A stretch of DNA of 19,312 nt. It comes from Asaia bogorensis (lineage in GTDB: Bacteria; Pseudomonadota; Alphaproteobacteria; Acetobacterales; Acetobacteraceae). Positions 8,027-15,373 of the stretch are shown here, one piece after another; position 1 is the stretch's first letter; each line of letters opens with the position of its first letter. Position numbers and translations under genes: made by a program. Location of the stretch: NCBI GenBank assembly GCA_945886995.1, contig CAMCZJ010000028.1, positions 1-19,312 of the forward strand, given 5' to 3'. The notes beneath the pieces were generated by a model, which saw nothing but the letters and a program-made list of their open reading frames with translations, did no database searches and was not told where the DNA came from.

Positions 8027-9643
8027 TTACTGAATGAAGGGCAGGCGCAGATCCACGAACCAGCTCTGCGGCTGCACATATCCGCGCACACGCGGGCTCA
8101 TGGCACGCGGGGACACGTCATGCGCAATCCAGATGAACAGCGCCTCATCCACGCCAGCCGCATGCAAGCGGGCAAGTGCGGCATCACGCGCGGCCGGTTC
8201 AAAGGCGTTGCGGGCTTCAGCGATCATCGCGTCAAAGCGTGGATCATTGAAGAAGCCCCAATTGTTGGAAACCGGCGGCGCCATTTTCGAATCCCAGAAG
8301 CGCACCATGGCAAAGAAGGGGTCCATGGCGGCGAAGGATACGTTGGTGGCATGCGCCCCGCGCGCAGCGGCATGGGTGCAGCCCTGGCGCCAATTGGCGA
8401 ACAAGGTGTTCCATTCCACCACATCGAATTCCACATTCACGCCAATACCCTTCAGGTCCTGCTGAAGGAATTCATTCATCGGCAGCGGCTGCATCTGGCC
8501 CGAACCGGAAGCCGAAATCTGCACCTTCAGCGTCAGCGGGCGCTGAGGCGTATAGCCGGCTTCAGCGAGTAAGCGGCGCGCTTCGGCCTTATCGGTGCGG
8601 ATATTGAAGCTCGGGTTGCCGAACCAGGGATGGCCGCGCGGCACGGTACCCACGGGGACGGACATCATGCCACCCAGCAAGGTGCGCAAGCCTTCGCGGT
8701 CAATGCCAAGATTGATGGCGCGTCGCACGCGCACATCGCGCAAAGGCGAACCTTCCGCGAAGCAGGGCTGCCAGGGCCAGACATGCGGCTGCGCATTGCT
8801 GGTGATCACCATGCCGCGCTGGCGAAGCTGCGGAATGGCATCGGGCGAAGGCGCTTCAATCCAATCCACCTGGTTGGACAAAAGGGCAGCGGTGCGCGCA
8901 TTGGCTTCCGGGATCGGCAGCAATACCACGCGATCAAGCTTGGCCTTATCAGTCCAATAGGCGTCATTGCGCGCATATTCAGCGCGTTCACGCGGCACAA
9001 AGCGCGTCATGCGGAAGGGGCCGGTGCCGGATGGTTCACGCGCGAAGGCGTTCCAAGTGGCTTCAGCGGTTGGGTTGGCGGCCCGCAGGCGTTCCCATTG
9101 CGTCGGGCTCGCCATGAACAGGTTGGTCAAGTTGATCGGCAGCAGGCTGTCCGGTTCGGCTGTGAACAGCGCTACCGTGTAATCGTCAATCTTCTCAGCA
9201 CGGCGCAGCGTTGGCATGCGGGTGGCGGTGACGCCCACCTGGCGCGGGTCATAATGCGGCGCTTCGCGGTCCAGGATCTTGCGCACATTCCACACCACGG
9301 CATCGGCGGTGAAATCCGACCCATCATGGAACTTCACGCCACGGCGCAGGCGAAACACCCAGCGCGTCTTGTCATTGGCATCCACCGCCCATTCGGTCGC
9401 AAGGCCCGGGATGACCACCGAAGGCTTATCGGCTGAGGACAAATCCCACATCGTCAGGCTGTCAAACAGCGGAATGCCCGTGAAGCGGTTGCCTTCAAAA
9501 CCCTGGTCGGGCTGGCCATTGGTCAGCGGAATATCCGCCGCCGTCATGCCGATGCGCAGCGTGCCCTGTGCTTGTGCGATGGACGCACCCAAGACCGGCA
9601 GCGCCACGAGGCAAGCTGTCATCAAAAATTTCTTCAATCGCAT
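8027..9643 (-). CDS. Periplasmic substrate-binding protein, SBP_bac_5 (DppA/OppA-type)
   Basis: A 538-residue extracellular solute-binding protein of family 5. A classical signal peptide (MRLKKFLMTACLVALPVLG) ends near residue 25 with cleavage after SIAQA. There is no lipobox, so the mature protein should be soluble in the periplasm. Family landmarks include PGLATEWAV, WVFRLRRGVKFHDGSDFTA, TGPFRMTRF and VRRAINLGIDREGL. The ATG at 9643 follows a purine-rich ribosome site (GGGAGAG on the minus strand, within 9651-9660). It is the first gene of the transporter operon. The ligand may be a peptide, opine, nickel chelate or glycoside; the sequence does not decide. Confidence 0.93.
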   Translation of the reverse strand: MRLKKFLMTACLVALPVLGASIAQAQGTLRIGMTAADIPLTNGQPDQGFEGNRFTGIPLFDSLTMWDLSSADKPSVVIPGLATEWAVDANDKTRWVFRLRRGVKFHDGSDFTADAVVWNVRKILDREAPHYDPRQVGVTATRMPTLRRAEKIDDYTVALFTAEPDSLLPINLTNLFMASPTQWERLRAANPTAEATWNAFAREPSGTGPFRMTRFVPRERAEYARNDAYWTDKAKLDRVVLLPIPEANARTAALLSNQVDWIEAPSPDAIPQLRQRGMVITSNAQPHVWPWQPCFAEGSPLRDVRVRRAINLGIDREGLRTLLGGMMSVPVGTVPRGHPWFGNPSFNIRTDKAEARRLLAEAGYTPQRPLTLKVQISASGSGQMQPLPMNEFLQQDLKGIGVNVEFDVVEWNTLFANWRQGCTHAAARGAHATNVSFAAMDPFFAMVRFWDSKMAPPVSNNWGFFNDPRFDAMIAEARNAFEPAARDAALARLHAAGVDEALFIWIAHDVSPRAMSPRVRGYVQPQSWFVDLRLPFIQ

Positions 9644-9665
9644 TGCGTTACTCTCCCTCTGTCAC

Positions 9666-9700
9666 GTTTGGGCAGTTCCGGGGGAAGCTGCCGTCCAAAC
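9666..9700 (-). promoter_or_regulatory. Imperfect hairpin in the leader of the transporter operon
   Basis: Between the binding-protein start (9643) and the divergent racemase-family gene, GTTTGGGCAGTTCC (9666-9679) pairs with GGAA, CTGCC and CAAAC within 9683-9700, giving 14 paired bases with a 1-base and a 3-base bulge and a GGG loop. It lies about 22 bases before the start codon, just upstream of the ribosome site, and would be in the 5' leader if transcription starts upstream of 9700. The rest of 9644-9935 shows a 12-bp palindrome GGGCCATGGCCC (9723-9734) but no clear promoter. Confidence 0.4.
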
Positions 9701-9935
9701 CTGGTCAACACGCTCACCCCAGGGGCCATGGCCCAGGCGGCGAGCTGATTATCTGAAGGCAGCAAAGCCCATGCCACCCCCCAGCCTTGGGCTGGCGGTC
9801 AGGAAAATTCATCCCTGCCTAAATTATTGGCAGCACTGCCCGACCATGCGGCGCCGCGCGCCAGGGCGCAATAGGAAATTGCAGCAAATGCCCGGTGGGC
9901 TTGCCAGCCACGCCCGGCCAAGGCCAGAAACCCCA

Positions 9936-10691
9936 ATGCGCATCCTGCTTTTGAACGGCAATACCGACCCTGGCATTACCGCCCTGATCGCCGCCCGCGC
10001 GCAGGAAGCCCTGCCTCGGCTTGGCCTGCCCGCCTGCGATCTGGTGCCGGCCACCGCGCCCTTCGGCGCGCGCTACATCGCAACCCGCGCCGCAGTCGCC
10101 ATTGCTGGCCATGCGGTGCTGGCGGGCCTTGCTGAGCATATCGGCCCGGAGAATCCGCAAGGCTTTGATGCTGCCATTATCGCCTGCTTCGGCGAACCCG
10201 CCATTGAAGCAGCGCGTGAGCTGCTGCCCATTCCCGTGACCGGGATGGCGGAAGCTTCCATCACGCTGGCGCTGGAAAAGGCCCCGCGCATTGCATTGCT
10301 GACCGGCGGTGCCGCCTGGGTGCCGATGCTGGAAGAATTCGCCCTGCTCCGCGGCCATGGGCGAGATCGCGTGCAGGTGCGATCCGTGCCCCCCACAGGT
10401 GATATGATCGCGCGCGAACCCGAAAAGGCGCTGGGGTTGATCGCGGAAGAAGCGCGCCAAGCGGTGGCGGATGGCGCCGGCGTGGTGGTGCTGGGCGGGG
10501 CTGGCCTGGTTGGCCTGGCGCCAAAGCTTGCCGCCCTGCTGCCCGTGTCGGTGCTGGATAGCCTTGATTGTGCCCTGGTCATGGCCTGCCGGGCCGGGCG
10601 GGCGCCTGCCCGCGTGGCGCAGGCACCGCAAACCGGGCTTGAACCGGGCCTCGCGCACCTGATGGCCGGAGAAATCGCAAAATCTAAGTAA
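9936..10691 (+). CDS. Asp/Glu/hydantoin racemase-family protein, one catalytic Cys replaced
   Basis: A 251-residue protein of the Asp/Glu/hydantoin racemase superfamily. It begins with the family-typical MRILLLNGNTDPGIT, so ATG 9936 is taken as the start although the frame is open for hundreds of bases upstream. These enzymes use two cysteines as opposed acid/base residues. The first is present (C84 in IIACFGEPAIEAARE). The second, normally in an LGCAG motif, is glycine here (G188 in VLGGAGLVGLA, codon GGG at 10497-10499). True racemisation by the two-cysteine mechanism is therefore doubtful; a decarboxylase, isomerase or ligand-binding role is possible. It is divergent from the transporter operon, with 292 bp between them. 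Confidence 0.85.
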   Translation: MRILLLNGNTDPGITALIAARAQEALPRLGLPACDLVPATAPFGARYIATRAAVAIAGHAVLAGLAEHIGPENPQGFDAAIIACFGEPAIEAARELLPIPVTGMAEASITLALEKAPRIALLTGGAAWVPMLEEFALLRGHGRDRVQVRSVPPTGDMIAREPEKALGLIAEEARQAVADGAGVVVLGGAGLVGLAPKLAALLPVSVLDSLDCALVMACRAGRAPARVAQAPQTGLEPGLAHLMAGEIAKSK

Positions 10692-10709
10692 GCACTACTT
10701 ACCTTTTTT
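10685..10709 (+). terminator. Weak AT stem with T-run after the racemase-family gene
   Basis: TAAGTA (10685-10690) and TACTTA (10696-10701) form a 6-bp stem with a 5-base loop, followed by CC and six Ts (10704-10709). It overlaps the stop codon of the racemase-family gene. The stem is short and AT-rich, so termination would be weak. The same dyad, 53 bp before the ilvE start, could instead be an operator in the ilvE promoter region. Confidence 0.4.
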
Positions 10710-10761
10710 GCGCCACAGGCTAATCTCGCGCAAGAAGACAAAACCCCGAGGATACGCAGCA

Positions 10762-11835
10762 ATGGCTTCCTTCCCGATCACCCGCACCACATCCCCCAAG
10801 GTGAAGCCTGCCGATGATGAGCTTTCCTTCGGCAAGGTGCTGACCGATCACATGTTCCTGATGGATTATCAGGAAGGTAAAGGCTGGCATTCCCCGCGCA
10901 TCCTGCCCTATGGGCCGCTCAGCCTGGATCCCGCGACATCCGTGCTGCATTACGGCCAGGCGATTTTTGATGGCCTCAAGGCGTTTCGCGGCGATGATGA
11001 CCAAATCCGCCTGTTCCGCCCAGATCGCCATGCGGAACGCTTCAATCGCTCTGGTCAGATCATGTGCATGCCGGAATTGCCGGTGGATATCATTCGCCAA
11101 AGCTTTGATGCGCTGGTGGGGCTTGAACATGAATGGGTGCCGCGCAAGCCCGGCACCGCGCTTTATCTGCGCCCGACCATCATCGCGACCGATGTGATGC
11201 TGGGCGTGCATCCAGCGCATAATTACCTTTACTTCCTGATCCTTTCGCCCGTTGGCACCTACTACAAGGAAGGCGTGAAGCCGGTGAAAATCCTGGCGTC
11301 CGACACGCATGTGCGCGCGGTCAAGGGCGGCACAGGGGAAGCCAAGACCGCTGGCAATTACGCGGCCAGCCTGGCCGGCCAGCGTGACGCTGCCCAGGCA
11401 GGCTATTCGCAGGTGCTCTATCTGGATGGCGTCAATCGCAAATACCTCGATGAAGTCGGCACGATGAATATCATGCTGAGGATCGGTGATGAGGTGATCA
11501 CACCGCCGCTGACCGGCACCATCCTGGATGGCGTGACCCGCGCCAGCACCATGCAATTGATGCGCGATTGGGGGCTCAAGGTCACGGAACGCCAGATCGC
11601 CATTGAAGAAGTGATGGCCGCCGGCCGCGATGGCACACTCAAGGAAATGTGGGGCACGGGGACGGCAGCGGTCGTCTCCCCGGTCGGGACGCTCGGCTAT
11701 AAGGGCGAAGATGTGCTGATCAATGGTGGTGAGATCGGCGATGTCACGCGCCGGCTTTATGACGCCATCACCGGCCTGCAATATGGCCGCAGCAATGACC
11801 CGCATGGCTGGACCAGCATTGTGCGCAAGGGGTGA
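10762..11835 (+). CDS. ilvE: Branched-chain amino acid aminotransferase IlvE
   Basis: A PLP fold-type IV transaminase of 357 residues that makes and degrades leucine, isoleucine and valine with glutamate/2-oxoglutarate as partner. It belongs to the longer, eukaryote-like BCAT branch. Visible landmarks are LHYGQAIFDGLKAFR near the N-terminus, the PLP lysine K195 in GGTGEAKTAGNYAASL, and YLDEVGTMNIM, TGTILDGVTRAS and GTGTAAVVSPVG. ATG 10762 is chosen because GAGGA (10748-10752) lies nine bases upstream; a TTG at 10708 in frame lacks support. The stop overlaps the next gene by four bases. Confidence 0.96.
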   Translation: MASFPITRTTSPKVKPADDELSFGKVLTDHMFLMDYQEGKGWHSPRILPYGPLSLDPATSVLHYGQAIFDGLKAFRGDDDQIRLFRPDRHAERFNRSGQIMCMPELPVDIIRQSFDALVGLEHEWVPRKPGTALYLRPTIIATDVMLGVHPAHNYLYFLILSPVGTYYKEGVKPVKILASDTHVRAVKGGTGEAKTAGNYAASLAGQRDAAQAGYSQVLYLDGVNRKYLDEVGTMNIMLRIGDEVITPPLTGTILDGVTRASTMQLMRDWGLKVTERQIAIEEVMAAGRDGTLKEMWGTGTAAVVSPVGTLGYKGEDVLINGGEIGDVTRRLYDAITGLQYGRSNDPHGWTSIVRKG

Positions 11836-12476
11836 GGGTGAAGCTTCTCGTCCTTGGTGGCAGCGGCACCATTGGGCGAGAGATCGTCGCCCAAGCTGTC
11901 GCGCGTGGCCATAGCGTCACCGCACAAAGCCGGAGCGCCGCGCCGGGTAGCCTGCCGCCCTCCGTCACCATGGTGCAGGCCGACCCAAGCGACGAGGCCG
12001 CGCTTGCCGCCGCCTTGGTTGGGCAGGATGCGGCGATTTACGCGCTTGGCTTTCGCGCCCGGGGCGAGGTCTCCTTTTTCTCGGAAACCACCAAGGCGCT
12101 GGTGGCCGCAATGCAGGCCAGCGGGCCGCGGCGCCTAATTGCCGTTACCGGCGTTGGCGCAGGTGACACCAAGGGGCATGGCGGCTTTATCTATGATCGC
12201 CTGATCTACCCGCTGTTCACGAAGAATCTCTATGGCGACAAGGACCGGCAGGAAGCGCTGATCCGTGCGAGCAACCTTGATTGGACCATTCTGCGCCCTG
12301 CGCCCTTCAAGTCCAAGCCAGGGCACCAGCCCTTCCACATCCTCACTGCCGTCGCACCAGGCACTCGCCTATCAAGCGTAACGCCGGCAGAAGTCGCCGG
12401 CTTGGCGCTTGCTTGCGCCGAACAGGGGCTGCATCGGCATGAGGCGGTGTTCTTCGGCCATGGGGTCGCTGCATAG
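11832..12476 (+). CDS. NAD(P)-binding protein, NmrA/atypical SDR type
   Basis: A 214-residue Rossmann-fold protein. The N-terminus carries the dinucleotide-binding GGSGTIGREI, followed by QADPSDEAALAAALVGQDAAIYALG, RRLIAVTGVGAGDT and a central LDWTILRPAPF, as in NAD(P)H-binding proteins related to flavin reductase and NmrA. The YxxxK catalytic pair of classical reductases is not evident, so it may be an oxidoreductase acting on an unknown substrate or a redox sensor. It has a GTG start at 11832 overlapping the ilvE stop (GTGA), with a second GTG at 11838 as alternative. The overlap suggests co-translation with ilvE, but no known shared pathway explains it. Confidence 0.85.
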   Translation: MRVKLLVLGGSGTIGREIVAQAVARGHSVTAQSRSAAPGSLPPSVTMVQADPSDEAALAAALVGQDAAIYALGFRARGEVSFFSETTKALVAAMQASGPRRLIAVTGVGAGDTKGHGGFIYDRLIYPLFTKNLYGDKDRQEALIRASNLDWTILRPAPFKSKPGHQPFHILTAVAPGTRLSSVTPAEVAGLALACAEQGLHRHEAVFFGHGVAA

Positions 12477-12492
12477 GCTCTGTGGGCAGCGC

Positions 12493-12669
12493 CTAATCTT
12501 CCCTTTTCGCACCATCAATCAAGGCGCGAAGCTTGGCCTTTTCGGACGCAAGCCGCGCGCGTTCGGCTTTGGTCTGCCCGTATTTGGCGCGGTTCTCCGT
12601 GGCCTTCGCTTCGGCGGCGTCGCGCGCTTTGGTTTTACGGACACGGTTGAGGTTGACGATTTCAGCCAT
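12493..12669 (-). CDS. DUF4169 family small protein
   Basis: A 58-residue, highly charged protein that begins MAEIVNLNRVRKTKARDAAE and continues with ENRAKYGQTKAERARLASEKAKLRALIDG. This opening and the NRAKYGQTKAER block are characteristic of the DUF4169 family, found widely in alphaproteobacteria and without known function. The arginine/lysine/alanine-rich composition suggests a long helix that may bind nucleic acid or a protein partner. ATG 12669 is chosen over an upstream in-frame start because family similarity begins there. It is convergent with the NAD(P)-binding gene (16 bp between stops) and divergent from the dienelactone hydrolase gene, 41 bp away. Confidence 0.82.
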   Translation of the reverse strand: MAEIVNLNRVRKTKARDAAEAKATENRAKYGQTKAERARLASEKAKLRALIDGAKRED

Positions 12670-12710
12670 GCAATCAGGATAGCCCCATCTCTTTTCGAAG
12701 GAAAACGTCC

Positions 12711-13376
12711 ATGCCCATGATCTCACTCACCGCCGCTGATGGTTTTCGCCTGCAAGCCTATCGCACCGGCCCGCAGGATGCCGCGCGCGCCTTGGTGGTG
12801 ACGCAGGAAATCTTTGGCGTGAACCGCCATATCCGCAAGCTTTGCGATGATTTCGCCGCAGCAGGATACGCCGTGATTGCGCCGCAGCTTTTTGACCGGG
12901 CCGAGCGTAATGTGGAACTTGGCTATGACGCCGCTGATCTGGCGCGCGGGCGCGAATTGCGCGGCAAGATTGATGCGGGCAAGACCGTTCTGGATGTACT
13001 GGCCGCTGCTGCCGCCCTGCCCCGCCAAGCCAAGCGCGGTATTGTTGGCTATTGCTGGGGCGGCACGGTTGCCTGGCATGGCGCAACGCGCACCAGTGCC
13101 TTTTCCGCTTCTGTCGGCTGGTACGGTGGCGGCGTTGCGGCGGCGAAGGATGAGGTGCCGAATTGCCCAACCCAGCTGCATTTCGGCGAAACCGATGCCT
13201 CAATCCCCATGACCGATGTTGAAGCCGTTCGCGCGGCGCGCAAGGAAGTGGAAGTCTTCGTCTATATGGGCGCCGGCCATGGTTTTGGCTGTGATGAACG
13301 CGGGTCTTACGTGGCGAAGGATGCTGCGCTAGCGCAAGAACGCACGCTCGCGTTCTTCGCCAAGCATCTCGGGTAA
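12711..13376 (+). CDS. Dienelactone hydrolase family protein
   Basis: A 221-residue alpha/beta hydrolase of the dienelactone hydrolase family. The catalytic triad is visible: nucleophile C115 in GYCWGG, D162 in GETDASIP and H190 in GAGHGFGC. The conserved glutamate that tunes the cysteine is likely the E in VTQEIFGVN. True dienelactone hydrolase opens lactones in chlorocatechol breakdown, but many family members have other or unknown carbonyl-ester substrates, and no aromatic-degradation genes are nearby. ATG 12711 follows AAGGAAAAC, a good ribosome site. Transcription probably ends near the hairpin at 13384-13406. Confidence 0.92.
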   Translation: MPMISLTAADGFRLQAYRTGPQDAARALVVTQEIFGVNRHIRKLCDDFAAAGYAVIAPQLFDRAERNVELGYDAADLARGRELRGKIDAGKTVLDVLAAAAALPRQAKRGIVGYCWGGTVAWHGATRTSAFSASVGWYGGGVAAAKDEVPNCPTQLHFGETDASIPMTDVEAVRAARKEVEVFVYMGAGHGFGCDERGSYVAKDAALAQERTLAFFAKHLG

Positions 13377-13383
13377 AAACTAC

Positions 13384-13406
13384 GGCGCGGGGTACGGCCC
13401 CGCGCC
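13384..13406 (-). terminator. Stem-loop terminator after the phasin gene
   Basis: GGCGCGGGG (13384-13392) pairs perfectly with CCCCGCGCC (13398-13406) around a 5-base loop. On the minus strand the stem is followed by GTAGTTTTTA, a T-rich tail typical of an intrinsic terminator, so it mainly serves the phasin gene. It also lies 7 bases after the converging dienelactone hydrolase gene and could slow that transcript too, though no T-run follows on the plus strand. Confidence 0.8.
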
Positions 13407-13413
13407 AGCGCCT

Positions 13414-13848
13414 TCAGGCTTTGCCTTGGCCCGACAGCTTCTTCACTTCCTCCATCGCTTCGGCAAAGCGCGCATGCAGCACGGATAGCGCCTCGCCGCT
13501 CGATTTCTGGATCAGATCGGCCAATTCCTGCATTTGCGCGGTGGCGCGTTCATAAGCGGCCTTGGCCATTTCGGCCTGCTTGGCGGCCTGTTGCTGCGGA
13601 TCCCCAGGGCTTGCCATGGAACGCATCGCATCCTGCATTTCGGCCATGGATTGCTGAACGATTTGCATATGCCGTTCCGCGAACGCCCGTGCCCCTTCCA
13701 AGGCAACCTTATTCGCCGCCGTGATGGCTTCCAGATTCTTCTGCTGTGCCTTGGCCAATTCGGTCATGTCCGGCATGGCGGGCATGCGGAACTCGGCGAA
13801 GAATTTCGTCATGTCCATATTGGGCTTGAAGCTGAACGGGTCGGTCAT
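13414..13848 (-). CDS. Phasin family protein
   Basis: A 144-residue amphipathic helical protein of the phasin family, which coats polyhydroxyalkanoate granules and controls their number and size. It starts MTDPFSFKPNMDMTKFFAEF and continues with a helix-rich region (ELAKAQQKNLEAITAANKVA, then AERHMQIVQQSMAEMQDAM) and a C-terminal segment (ATAQMQELADLIQKSSGEAL), typical of alphaproteobacterial phasins. ATG 13848 follows GGAGCAG at a proper distance; the longer upstream frame is an overlap with the TetR-like gene. It lies 49 bp after that gene on the same strand, with its own terminator. No polymer synthase is in the window. Confidence 0.87.
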   Translation of the reverse strand: MTDPFSFKPNMDMTKFFAEFRMPAMPDMTELAKAQQKNLEAITAANKVALEGARAFAERHMQIVQQSMAEMQDAMRSMASPGDPQQQAAKQAEMAKAAYERATAQMQELADLIQKSSGEALSVLHARFAEAMEEVKKLSGQGKA

Positions 13849-13897
13849 GGGGCTGCTCCGGTGATGAGGGGCCAGTATAGACCGGCCACGCCCAAGG

Positions 13898-14512
13898 TCA
13901 CGAAGTTTCCGTGGCTTCCTCAGGCGGTGGCGGCGCTTCGCCCCGCAACAGGCCAAGCGGGCGCGCAATCCGTTCCGCCCGATCAAGCGCTGAATCCAGG
14001 GCAGCCATGGTGGCGCCCATGTCAGGGGCGTCATCGCGCGCCCAGGCACGGATGGTGGCCAGCCATACGCCGGCAAGGCCAAGTGCCAACAGCCGCGCCT
14101 CGCAGCTTTTCACCTCAACTTCAGCCGCTTCCAGCATCCAGCGCATGGCAACACCGATATGGGGCGCTAGCGCCAAGGCAATTGCGGGGTCGCGGCGCAT
14201 ATCTTCAAACAGGCGCAGAATGCCCCCCCGATGCGGTTGCATGGCATCCAGCCGGCGCATCAGCACATCAAACACCCGGTCCCGCGCGCTGCCACCCTGG
14301 CCCGGAATGGTGCCGGCCAAGACCGCCTGATCCATTACCCGGCCATGCAGCAGCAAAAGATCAAGCCTGGTGGGAAAGCGCGCCCGTAGGGCGGCAGTAT
14401 CCGTCCCCGCTTCGGCGGCAAGGCGGCGCATGGTCAGGCCAGGCCAGCCATGCGCGGCAATCACGCGCCAAAGCGCGGCAATCAGGGCATCATCGGAAGC
14501 TGTGTCGGTCAT
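13898..14512 (-). CDS. TetR-like helix-turn-helix protein (possibly COQ9-like)
   Basis: A 204-residue helical protein. The N-terminal part has the TetR DNA-binding pattern: HGWPGLTMRRLAAEAGTDTA followed by ALRARFPTRLDLLLLH, with the usual aromatic and hydrophobic spacing. The C-terminal half (RDRVFDVLMRRLDAMQPHR, then LGLAGVWLATIRAWARDDAPDMGATMAALDSALDR) resembles, in pattern, the lipid-binding COQ9 proteins, which share the TetR fold but act in ubiquinone synthesis. It could thus be a regulator of the phasin gene 49 bp downstream or a COQ9-type protein; TetR-family is the safer label. It starts 24 bases after the proC stop, suggesting co-transcription. The ribosome site is weak. Confidence 0.8.
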   Translation of the reverse strand: MTDTASDDALIAALWRVIAAHGWPGLTMRRLAAEAGTDTAALRARFPTRLDLLLLHGRVMDQAVLAGTIPGQGGSARDRVFDVLMRRLDAMQPHRGGILRLFEDMRRDPAIALALAPHIGVAMRWMLEAAEVEVKSCEARLLALGLAGVWLATIRAWARDDAPDMGATMAALDSALDRAERIARPLGLLRGEAPPPPEEATETS

Positions 14513-14536
14513 GGCAGGGAATATGGTACGCCTGGA

Positions 14537-15349
14537 TCAACCCGCCAATTCCCGCGCGCGATCTGTCGCCGCCTGAATCGCGCGCGACATCGCTTTGGGC
14601 CAGGCATCCGGTTCCATCAGCACCGCCAAAGCGCGTTCCGTGGTGCCTTTCGGGCTGGTCACGGCGCGGCGCAGATCGGCAGCATCCTGTTCACTGGCGC
14701 CGAGCAGCGCGCCCGAACCCGCCACCGTCGCGCGCGCCATGCGCCGGGCCAAATCACGCGGCAGGCCCTGTTCCACCGCCGCTGCCTCCAGAACCTCGGC
14801 CAGCAGAAACACATAGGCCGGGCCACCGCCTGAGACAGCCGTCACAGGATTGATCTGATCTTCCTGTTCCACCCAGGCAACTTCGCCAATCGCGGCCAAT
14901 AGCGCATCGGCAAGCGCCTTTTGTGCGCTCGTGACACCCGGCCCGGTAAAGGCAGCTGTAAAGCCCTGCCGGATGGCCGCCGGCGTATTCGGCATGGCAC
15001 GGACCACCGCCGTGCCCGCACCAAGCGCCGCCTGCATGGAAGCAATGGAACGCCCGGCCATGATGGACAGAAACAAGGCGCCCTGCCCCGCAAACCGCGC
15101 ATAGGCGGGCAGGCTGGTTGGCGCTTCCTGGGGTTTGATGGCAGCGACCACCGCAGCGGGGCGGAAATCCGCTGGGATGGCGGCGGCATCCGCCACCACG
15201 CGCACACGCCCGGCAAAGGCGGCGACCGCCGGCGCATGGGGTTCAACCACCACGGCGTCGGACAAGCCCTGTTCCAGCCAGCCGGACAGCATGGCGCCGC
15301 CCATCTTGCCGCAGCCAATAAGAAGGATCGGGGGGAGTTTTTCGCTCAT
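14537..15349 (-). CDS. proC: Pyrroline-5-carboxylate reductase ProC
   Basis: ProC reduces 1-pyrroline-5-carboxylate to proline with NAD(P)H, the last step of proline synthesis. The 270 residues match the usual length. The N-terminal Rossmann motif is IGCGKMGGAM (11-20). RAMPNTPAAIRQG and the C-terminal dimerisation block AVSGGGPAYVFLLAEVLEAA and SPKGTTERAL are family signatures, and no key residue appears missing. It follows ybjN on the same strand across a 55-base gap that contains a terminator-like hairpin, and probably leads a short operon with the TetR-like and phasin genes. Confidence 0.97.
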   Translation of the reverse strand: MSEKLPPILLIGCGKMGGAMLSGWLEQGLSDAVVVEPHAPAVAAFAGRVRVVADAAAIPADFRPAAVVAAIKPQEAPTSLPAYARFAGQGALFLSIMAGRSIASMQAALGAGTAVVRAMPNTPAAIRQGFTAAFTGPGVTSAQKALADALLAAIGEVAWVEQEDQINPVTAVSGGGPAYVFLLAEVLEAAAVEQGLPRDLARRMARATVAGSGALLGASEQDAADLRRAVTSPKGTTERALAVLMEPDAWPKAMSRAIQAATDRARELAG

Positions 15350-15373
15350 GCCCCCAGATTGCCTTTGAAATCA

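Noticed and set aside
9279..9935. Upstream extension of the racemase-family reading frame, giving a 470-residue protein
   Set aside because: The extension overlaps the start of the binding-protein gene on the other strand, and family similarity begins only at ATG 9936.
9819..10658. Antisense open frame opposite the racemase-family gene
   Set aside because: Shadow of the real gene; no recognisable domain or ribosome site.
10720..11805. 361-codon antisense frame opposite ilvE
   Set aside because: ilvE on the plus strand has all catalytic motifs; the antisense product is histidine/arginine-rich and meaningless.
13534..14853. 439-codon plus-strand frame across the phasin, TetR-like and proC genes
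   Set aside because: It is antisense to three supported genes, and its product is proline/arginine-rich with no domain.
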